Below, piece after piece: positions 1 through 7,278 of a DNA stretch of 7,278 nt. This DNA comes from Porticoccaceae bacterium (lineage in GTDB: Bacteria > Pseudomonadota > Gammaproteobacteria > Pseudomonadales > Porticoccaceae). Location of the stretch: positions 1-7,278 of the forward strand of contig JASLVT010000063.1 in assembly GCA_030741175.1 (NCBI GenBank). Direction: 5' to 3'. Each line of letters begins with the position of its first letter. Within the stretch, counting starts at the first letter, position 1. The position numbers and the translations under genes are program-made. The notes under the pieces were generated by a model that searched no databases, had not been told where the DNA came from, and saw nothing but the letters and a program-made list of their open reading frames with translations.

Positions 1-902
1 ATCGAGAGTTGCAGGAGGAAGTGTCATTCTTGCATCGGCGTTATGGATTTGATCAGTATGAGTACCTGCCGAAAGATAAGCTCTCAGAGGTTATCGACAG
101 TGATGCCTATCACAGCGCCATCGTGGATAGAGCATCAAAACATCTTCATCCGCTTAATTTCGCGCTGGGCCTGGCTAATGCGGCCATTAAGGCCGGCGTC
201 AGTATATACGAGCGCTCTGCTGTGCTGTCCTATCAGGATAGCCAGTCCGGAAATGACCCGCAGTTGCAAAATACAGTCACAGTGAGCACGGCTAAAGGTC
301 AGGTGGTAGCTAAAGAATTAATACTTGCCTGTAATGGCTATATTAAAAAGCTTGAGCCGAAAATTAATGGTTATATTATGCCCATTAATAATTTTATGTT
401 GGCGACTGAGCCACTATCGGATGAGCTTGCAGCACAGCTCTCGCCGCTTGACGCATCAATGGCAGATAGCCGCTTTGTGATTAATTATTGGAAGCTCAGC
501 GGCGATAAACGACTATTATTTGGCGGTGGTGAAAATTATCGTCGAGGGTTCCCTTCTGATATCAAGCGTTTCGTGAGCAAATATATGCTGCAGGTGTATC
601 CGCAGCTCGCGCAAACCAAAATCGATTATGGTTGGGGTGGCACATTGGCAATTACTCTCAATCGTCTGCCCCATTTTGGTCGCCTGCAACATAATATCTG
701 GTATATGCAAGGCTACTCCGGTCATGGCGTGCCCACATCGACCTTTGCTGGAAAGCTTATTGCCGAGGCGATCAGTGGAAAATTGGAGCGTTTTGATGTT
801 TTTGCCAATTTGCCCACCACCAAATTTCCCGGTGGTACCTTATTGCGGTGGCCTGGTATGGTTGCAGGTATGCTGTACTATGCGCTGAGGGATCGATTTT
901 AA
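1..902 (+). CDS. puuB: PuuB-type FAD-dependent oxidoreductase (gamma-glutamylputrescine oxidase-like), 5' truncated
   Basis: The open frame runs from the left edge (first whole codon at 3) to a TAA at 900-902, so the N-terminal part with the FAD-binding Rossmann motif lies outside. About 299 residues are visible; whole family members have about 425, so roughly 125 are missing. Seen: HLHPLNFALGLA, the MPINNF segment, LLFGGGENY, WGGTLAITLNRLPHFGRL, the flavin-contacting YMQGYSGHG, and a C-terminal FPGGTLLRWP...YALRDRF tail. These match, from memory, the C-terminal two thirds of E. coli PuuB and OrdL-like members of the DAO (D-amino acid oxidase) superfamily. In PuuB this cytoplasmic enzyme oxidises gamma-glutamylputrescine to the aldehyde with release of ammonia and peroxide. 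The family is certain; the exact amine substrate is inferred, since related paralogues act on other amines. A TTG at 9 could be mistaken for a start but is internal. The stop overlaps the next gene's ATG by one base. Confidence 0.8.
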   Translation, partial: RELQEEVSFLHRRYGFDQYEYLPKDKLSEVIDSDAYHSAIVDRASKHLHPLNFALGLANAAIKAGVSIYERSAVLSYQDSQSGNDPQLQNTVTVSTAKGQVVAKELILACNGYIKKLEPKINGYIMPINNFMLATEPLSDELAAQLSPLDASMADSRFVINYWKLSGDKRLLFGGGENYRRGFPSDIKRFVSKYMLQVYPQLAQTKIDYGWGGTLAITLNRLPHFGRLQHNIWYMQGYSGHGVPTSTFAGKLIAEAISGKLERFDVFANLPTTKFPGGTLLRWPGMVAGMLYYALRDRF

Positions 903-1531
903 TGGCAAGTCAGCGCACCCTGTCCCCTCGCAATCAGCCAGTGCAGCGGCGCGCTATGGCGCGTCGCGATGATATTCTAGCAGCGACCGCTGAGCTGCTT
1001 GAAGAAGTAGGTCAGGATGATTTAACCACTATCTTGGTTGCCAAGCGTGTCGGCATCTCTGTTGGTACGTTGTACCATTATTTTCCCAATAAGTACGCGA
1101 TCATGTACGCGCTAGCAGAGCAGTGGATCGGTGAGATGGATATCGTGTTGCAGGCTCTTGCCAGTGAAAATATTGAGTCTTACAGCGTCAAGACATTTGT
1201 TGAGAGAAGTGTTAAGCAGATGCTTAATGTTTACCGCAATCAGCAGGGCCTACTGCCTTTGGTGCAGGCCATGTATGGCATGCCGGAGCTAAAAGAGCTC
1301 GATCTTATTCATGATGAGTTGATTATTACCTCAATGGCCGGCATGTTTAGGCGCATGGACATCAGCAATCAGAAGCATGAGCTCAACCGCTTAGGGCGCA
1401 CTTACTTGGAGCTGACTCATGCGCTAATTATGGTGGTGATCAATCAGAATAAAGCTGATGGCGATAAAACTCTCAGTGAGCTAAAACATTTGGGCTTATC
1501 ATTGCTTGAACGGGCTAAAAGTCAGTTTTAA
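902..1531 (+). CDS. TetR/AcrR-family transcriptional regulator
   Basis: This is a 209-residue protein of ordinary size for the TetR family. The N-terminal DNA-binding domain covers about residues 20-68: helix 1 is RDDILAATAELLEEVG, and the helix-turn-helix lies at 42-61 with recognition helix SVGTLYHYF followed by PNKYAIMYAL. The all-helical C-terminal half (about 75-209), which binds ligand and dimerises in this family, matches nothing I can name, so the ligand is unknown. The ATG at 902 is chosen because it overlaps the upstream stop (TAATG) and has GAGGGA at 887-892; the frame stays open upstream to 848, inside the oxidoreductase gene, but that start would be a long overlap. An internal ATG at 956 (MARRDD) is possible. 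Coupling to a PuuB-like gene suggests control of amine catabolism. This would be unlike E. coli, where PuuR, an HTH-cupin protein, does this. Confidence 0.9.
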   Translation: MASQRTLSPRNQPVQRRAMARRDDILAATAELLEEVGQDDLTTILVAKRVGISVGTLYHYFPNKYAIMYALAEQWIGEMDIVLQALASENIESYSVKTFVERSVKQMLNVYRNQQGLLPLVQAMYGMPELKELDLIHDELIITSMAGMFRRMDISNQKHELNRLGRTYLELTHALIMVVINQNKADGDKTLSELKHLGLSLLERAKSQF

Positions 1532-1579
1532 CGGCAGTTAAAGAGCTGTGTTCCACGCCCATATCTAGCTTTAGCTATG

Positions 1580-1622
1580 AATTGCAAATAATTGATATTT
1601 AAGCGATTATCTTTCTTTGTTT
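1580..1622 (+). terminator. Weak candidate intrinsic terminator for the plus-strand unit
   Basis: An imperfect hairpin follows the TetR gene. Bases 1580-1585 (AATTGC) pair with 1603-1608 (GCGATT, one G-U wobble), and 1586-1590 (AAATA) pair with 1596-1600 (TATTT). There is a 5-base loop and a 2-base bulge at 1601-1602. An interrupted T-rich stretch follows (ATCTTTCTTTGTTT). The stem is AT-rich and the T tract is broken, and the element runs into the 3' end of the convergent gor gene, so support is weak. No better terminator is visible between the two convergent genes. Confidence 0.25.
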
Positions 1623-2983
1623 CGCATGGTGACAAACTCTTCAGCAGCTGAGGGATGAATCCCAATAGTGGCATCAAAGTGCGCCTTGGTGGCACCTGCT
1701 TTAATAGCAATGCCAATACCTTGGATTATCTCCGCGGCGTGATCACCCACCATATGGCAACCAACGACTCTGTCAGAGGCACTATCAACCACCAATTTCA
1801 TCGTTATGCGCTCTGCACCACCGCCCAGGGTTTGTAGCATTGGTTTAAAGTCTGATAAATACAGGTCGATATCGTTGTATTTTGCCCTAGCCTGCTCTTC
1901 AGTTAAGCCGACGGTAGCAAATTCAGGCTGGCAGAATACCGCGGTAGGAATATCATTGTAATCAATGGTCAACTGGCCCTCGCCATATAAATGCTCTACC
2001 AATACCATTGCCTCCTGTATAGCTACCGGGGTCAATTGCACACGGTCAATCACATCGCCGAGGGCGTAAATACTGGGTTCAGCTGTCGCAAAGTTCTGAT
2101 CTACCTCAATAGCGCCATGGTTTTGGATTTGAACATTGGTAGTTTCCAAACCGAGGCCGGAGGTATTTGCCTTTCGGCCAGTAGCGAAGAGGACCAAGCC
2201 AGCATCAAGGCTTGTTTGGTCGTTTAATAGCACAGATAAACCGTCTTCAGTTTTGCTAATGGCTTCAGTTTTGCTAATGGCTTCAATAGTGCTATTGAGA
2301 TGTATTCTGACGCCCTTGGCCTGCATCCCTTCCTGTACTTTCTCAACCATCTCCCTATCAAAGGATTTCAATAAGGCTGATCCCCGATAAACCAGATGTG
2401 TCTCTACACCTAAACCATTTAAAATACCGGCAAATTCAACAGCAATATAGCCACCACCTAGGATTACAGCGGTTTTAGGCAGTTGATCGAGATAAAACAT
2501 CTCATTGGAGCTAATACCATGTTCGCTGCCAGGGAAATCGGGGATATAGGGCCAGCCACCGGTGGCGATTAAAATAGTGCGAGCCGTGTAGGCACGATCA
2601 TTCACCAGCACTCGATGGGGCCCATCAATAGTGGCGCGGCCATTAATCAAATCGGCACCACTATTGTCGATTAGCGTTTGGTAAATTTGATTGAGCCGCT
2701 CAATTTCGGCGGTCTTGTTATCTCTTAGGGTTGGCCAATCAAGCGTTGGTGATTGGGGAATATCCCAACCAAAACCGGCGCTAGCTTGAAATAGTTCGGG
2801 AAATTGCGAGGCATAGACAAATAGTTTTTTCGGCACACAGCCAACATTAACGCAGGTGCCACCCAAATACCGCTCTTCCGCCACAGCCACCTTCACACCC
2901 TTAGACGCAGCCATACGTGCAGCGCGAACACCACCAGAGCCAGCACCAATAACAAACAGATCATAGTCGAATGCATCGCTCAT
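1607..2983 (-). CDS. gor: Glutathione-disulfide reductase
   Basis: This cytoplasmic FAD flavoenzyme reduces glutathione disulfide to two glutathione using NADPH. It has 458 residues against 450 in E. coli. Seen: the FAD motif GAGSGG at 13-18; the redox-active disulfide GGTCVNVGCVPKK with Cys44 and Cys49; the nucleotide-binding GGGYIA at 176-181 followed by R200 and K206 where E. coli has two arginines that hold the NADPH 2'-phosphate; the second FAD stretch YALGD at 306-310; and the C-terminal IHPSAAEEF carrying the catalytic His443-Glu448 pair. The GTCVNVGC motif separates it from lipoamide and mercuric reductases. An internal 18-bp duplication repeats AISKTE at 235-246. The ATG overlaps the cysG stop by one base and has a GGGGA ribosome site at 2990-2994, six bases upstream. 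It is the last gene of the minus-strand unit as seen here. The sequence style resembles Pseudomonas and plant enzymes more than E. coli Gor (inference). Confidence 0.95.
   Translation of the reverse strand: MSDAFDYDLFVIGAGSGGVRAARMAASKGVKVAVAEERYLGGTCVNVGCVPKKLFVYASQFPELFQASAGFGWDIPQSPTLDWPTLRDNKTAEIERLNQIYQTLIDNSGADLINGRATIDGPHRVLVNDRAYTARTILIATGGWPYIPDFPGSEHGISSNEMFYLDQLPKTAVILGGGYIAVEFAGILNGLGVETHLVYRGSALLKSFDREMVEKVQEGMQAKGVRIHLNSTIEAISKTEAISKTEDGLSVLLNDQTSLDAGLVLFATGRKANTSGLGLETTNVQIQNHGAIEVDQNFATAEPSIYALGDVIDRVQLTPVAIQEAMVLVEHLYGEGQLTIDYNDIPTAVFCQPEFATVGLTEEQARAKYNDIDLYLSDFKPMLQTLGGGAERITMKLVVDSASDRVVGCHMVGDHAAEIIQGIGIAIKAGATKAHFDATIGIHPSAAEEFVTMRNKER
2245..2280. repeat. Perfect 18-bp tandem duplication within gor
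   Basis: The unit CTTCAGTTTTGCTAATGG occurs twice with no gap (2245-2262 and 2263-2280), and its first five bases recur at 2281-2285. Read on the minus strand it encodes AISKTE twice (residues 235-246 of glutathione reductase). The identity at every base points to a recent in-frame replication-slippage duplication. It sits in a surface-type loop region of the NADPH domain where the family varies in length. Confidence 0.95.
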
Positions 2984-4454
2984 TAATCGTCCCCAGTACT
3001 GCTGTGTATCTCGTTATTTTTGTCAATCACGCCTTGCAGCTGGTTTTCCGGCTTATTAAACCAAGCGAGTTTGTCGTGCAGGCTCACCACTTGCCCAACA
3101 ATAATCAATGTGGGTGCCTTGGCACCAGCATTGCGTACGATGCTCGGTAGAGTATCGAGATTACCAATAAACACCTGTTGTCGATCCGAGGTGCCCTTCT
3201 CTATCAATGCGGCGGCTGTAGTTGGGTCGAGGCCGTGTTCTTTCAGTTGCTGGCAGATTGTTTCCATGCCATTTAAACCCATATAGAACACCAAGGTTTG
3301 ATTGGGCTGAACTAACTCTGGCCAGTTCAGATCCATTTTGCCAGAGCGCAAATGACCGGCAATAAAACGTACTGATTGCGCGTGGTCACGGTGAGTCAGT
3401 GGAATGCCGGCATAACTGGCACAGCCCGATGCTGCTGTAATACCGGGTACCACCTGAAAGGGAATATTATGCTCTGCTAGGGTTTCAATTTCTTCCCCGC
3501 CGCGACCGAAGATAAACGGGTCACCGCCCTTTAGGCGCACAACACGATTTCCCTCTAAGGCATAGTCGACTAGCTTCTGATTAATATTGTCCTGTGTTAC
3601 AGGATGATCACCGGCGGTTTTACCCACATAGATTCGGGTGGCATCACGACGTACTAGATTAAGCACCTCTTTGGAGACCAATCTGTCATACAGCACAATA
3701 TCGGCCTGTTGCATCAGTCGTAATGCCTTGAAAGTCAGTAGATCAGGGTCACCGGGGCCGCCGCCGACTAGATATACCTCGCCGATTTTAAACTCATCAG
3801 TATTGGCCAGTTTGTCAGCAAGCAGCTGTTCGGCTCTATCGAGATTATTAGCATAAGCCTGCTCAGCGATGGGGCCATAGAACACCTCTTCCCAAAATGC
3901 TTTGCGATCAGCACCATTGGCAAATTTTGCCTTCACTCGCTCGCGAAAACGGCCCGCTAAGGAACCTAATTTGGCCATGCCCGCAGGCAGTAAACTTTCA
4001 AATCGGGTGCGCAGTAATCTCACCAGCACCGGTGCATCGCCACCGCTGGAAATAGCTACTTGAATAGGTGAGCGATCGACAATGGAGGGAAAAATCACCG
4101 TTGAAAAGCCGGGATCATCGACAACATTGGAGAGCATATTACTGCTTTGTGCATGCTCGGATACCAAGCGATTGAGTTCCGCATCGTTGGTAGCGGCAAT
4201 CACCAATACCGCGTCTGGGTATTGCAGCAAATGCTGGTGCTCATAGGCCGCCGTTATAAGTTCAAGCGCATTATCGCCCTGTTCGCTGTCGCTGGCATTC
4301 ATTGCCAACAGGTCGGCACAAAAGTCTTTAGCAATGAGGGTAATCAGTGCGCCAGCCTCTTGCACTAGCCGCACTTTACGCAGGGCTATTTCACCGCCAC
4401 CAACAACGACAACGCGACGTCCTTTGAGATTATGAAATAATGGTAAATAGTCCA

Positions 4455-4455
<1 letters not shown>
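2983..4455 (-). CDS. cysG: Siroheme synthase (precorrin-2 dehydrogenase / sirohydrochlorin ferrochelatase / uroporphyrinogen-III C-methyltransferase)
   Basis: This is the trifunctional enzyme that converts uroporphyrinogen III to siroheme, the cofactor of sulfite and nitrite reductases. It has 490 residues against 457 in E. coli. The N-terminal dehydrogenase/ferrochelatase module (about 1-215) has the NAD-binding VVVVGGGEIA at 15-24, NVVD with Asp113 (equivalent to catalytic Asp104 of Salmonella CysG) and ISSGG with Ser137 (equivalent to Ser128). The methyltransferase module (about 225-465) has YLVGGGPGDPDLLT, YDRLV (Asp257), VGK (Lys279), RLKGGDPFIFGRGGEE, VVPGITAASGC and FYMGLN (Met392). 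The domain order is intact, so all three activities are expected. A polar tail of about 23 residues follows the point where E. coli CysG ends, and the N-terminal module carries about nine extra residues. The start ATG overlaps the serS stop (TAATG), and no clear ribosome site precedes it. This suggests translation coupled to serS. Confidence 0.96.
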
Positions 4456-6128
<1,673 letters not shown>

Positions 6129-6132
<4 letters not shown>

Positions 6133-7278
6133 TTATCCTTAGTTTTAGATTGTTGTGCCAGATGATCTAGTGAACGCAGATACTCGAGTTTTTCAGCGAT
6201 TTGTTTTTCCAGTCCGTTCTGCGTCGGGAAATAATATTGTTTATTAGCTAGCTCGTCCGGTAGATAGTTCTCCCCTGCTGCGTAGGCGTTGTCTTCATCG
6301 TGTGCATAGCGATAGCCTGCACCATAGTCCAACTCCTCCATCAGCCCCGTCGGCGCATTGCGCAGTTTCAGTGGCACCTCGTAGCTAGGCTGCGAGCGCA
6401 CATCGGCCATGGTGGCCTTAAATGCGCTGTAAACAGCATTGCTCTTCGCTGCCACTGCACAATAGGTTACTGCCTGTGCCAATGCTAATTCGCCTTCGGG
6501 GCTACCGAGTCGCTCTTGGATATTCCAAGCGTTTAGCGCTAATTCAAGAGCTCTGGGGTCAGCATTACCAATATCCTCCGAAGCGATACGGGCGATTCGC
6601 CGGGCGATATAGAGTGGATCGCAACCGCCATCCAACATCCGGCATAACCAATACAATGCGGCATCCGGTGAGGATCCGCGAACTGATTTATGCAGTGCGG
6701 AAATTTGATCGTAAAAGTACTCGCCGCCTTTATCAAAGCGCCGGGTATCGGTGGATAACACCTGCCCCACTACATCGTTATCAATCAGCATTATTTTGTC
6801 TTGTTCGATAGCTAGATCAGTGGCAATGTCGAGTAGATTTAATGCGCGGCGAGCATCACCATCCGCTGTATTGGCCAGTAAGTCTAGGGCACTATTCTCC
6901 AGCTCCAGCTGCTTATCCACTCTATCGGCATTTATGGTAATGATTGCTTGGTGGATGATAGTCTTAATATCTTGCGTATTTAGACTTTTAAGCACATAGA
7001 CGCGACAGCGAGACAACAGTGCATTGTTAAGCTCAAAAGATGGATTTTCGGTGGTGGCACCAATCAATATAACTGTGCCGTCCTCTACAAAAGGCAGAAA
7101 CGCATCCTGCTGCGATTTGTTAAATCGATGTACTTCATCGACAAATAGAATCGTTTTACGACCTTGAAGATCTCTCTGCTCCTGCGCCTTGGCAATGGCG
7201 GCCCTAATTTCTTTGACGCCAGACAACACGGCAGAAATGCTTTCAAAGTGCGCATCTGCGCAGGCGGTAATAATCTTT
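6129..7278 (-). CDS. rarA: Replication-associated recombination protein RarA (MgsA), AAA+ ATPase, 5' truncated
   Basis: The frame is open to the right edge, so the start and about 65 N-terminal residues, including the Walker A loop, lie outside. The visible 382 residues begin just after it. Seen, counted from the visible start: Walker B ILFVDEVH at 43-50, sensor 1 GATTENPSFELN at 73-84, an arginine finger in LLSR at 87-90, GDARRALN of the sensor 2 region, then the long C-terminal tetramerisation part with SALHKSVRGSSPDAALYW, IASEDIGNADPRA, SNAVYSAFKA, LRNAPTGLM, YRYAHDEDNAYAAGENYLP and YYFPT. These match E. coli RarA (447 residues), a clamp-loader-like ATPase that acts at stalled replication forks with SSB. 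A GTG at 7227-7229 that could be taken as a start is an internal Val. The TGA stop overlaps the first crcB ATG by four bases. Confidence 0.97.
6136..6140 (-). promoter_or_regulatory. Ribosome binding site of crcB, bearing on start choice
   Basis: AAGGA on the minus strand lies inside the end of rarA. It is three bases from the ATG at 6130-6132 and nine bases from the ATG at 6124-6126. The longer spacing is nearer the usual range, which favours the second, shorter start. The first ATG still has the ATGA coupling overlap in its favour. Confidence 0.55.

Noticed and set aside
363..389. Inverted repeat ATTAATGG / CCATTAAT with an 11-base spacer
   Set aside because: It lies in an AT-rich stretch inside the oxidoreductase gene, where the family-conserved residues around MPINNF account for the sequence; there is no T tract or regulatory context.
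848..901. Upstream in-frame extension of the TetR gene to an ATG at 848
   Set aside because: It would overlap the oxidoreductase gene by over 50 bases and add residues unlike TetR N-termini; the TAATG overlap with GAGGGA upstream supports 902.
1527..1542. Inverted repeat TTTAAC-GGCA-GTTAAA overlapping the TetR stop
   Set aside because: The stem is only six AT-rich base pairs and is not followed by a T run on either strand, so a terminator or operator role is not supported.
1566..1577. Short palindrome TAGCTTTAGCTA between the convergent genes
   Set aside because: It is too short to form a stable hairpin and no T run follows on either strand.
3020..3856. Plus-strand open frames of 70-90 codons opposite cysG
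   Set aside because: They lie wholly antisense to a strongly conserved gene, lack recognisable domains and have no supporting ribosome sites; they are composition shadows.
7227..7278. A GTG at 7227-7229 as the start of rarA
   Set aside because: The frame continues open to the window edge with residues matching the family (the segment after Walker A), so the GTG is an internal valine.

Overview
The window reads as a chromosomal stretch of a gammaproteobacterium, probably a free-living, marine-type lineage near the Pseudomonas/Cellvibrio side of the class. The grounds are the gene order rarA-crcB-serS-cysG, which is familiar from that group, protein sequences close to gammaproteobacterial homologues, and a moderate base composition. 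The organism assignment is inference. There is no sign of a mobile element, CRISPR array, rRNA or tRNA.

Left part (1-1531, plus strand): the 3' portion of a PuuB-type FAD-dependent amine oxidoreductase, cut by the left edge, overlaps the start of a TetR/AcrR-family regulator by one base (TAATG). The two are probably translated from one message, so the regulator may control polyamine or amine catabolism, including its own unit.

Junction (1532-1606): a 75-base intergenic gap between two convergent units. It contains only a weak AT-rich hairpin that could end the plus-strand transcript.

Right part (1607-7278, minus strand): a tightly packed unit read from right to left as rarA (5' end outside the window), crcB/fluC, serS, cysG and gor. 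The junctions are a 4-base ATGA overlap (rarA/crcB), a 10-base gap (crcB/serS), and two 1-base TAATG overlaps (serS/cysG and cysG/gor), so co-transcription with translational coupling is likely. The set mixes DNA-replication maintenance (RarA), fluoride export (CrcB), translation (SerS), siroheme synthesis for sulfite/nitrite reduction (CysG) and glutathione reduction (Gor). The last two share a link to reduced sulfur and thiol metabolism.

Every reading frame looks intact, with no frameshift or pseudogene. The most distinctive local event is a perfect 18-bp in-frame tandem duplication inside gor that adds six residues. I see no convincing undescribed system here; the items worth a second look are the PuuB-TetR coupling, gor fused to the end of the cysG unit, and the gor duplication.
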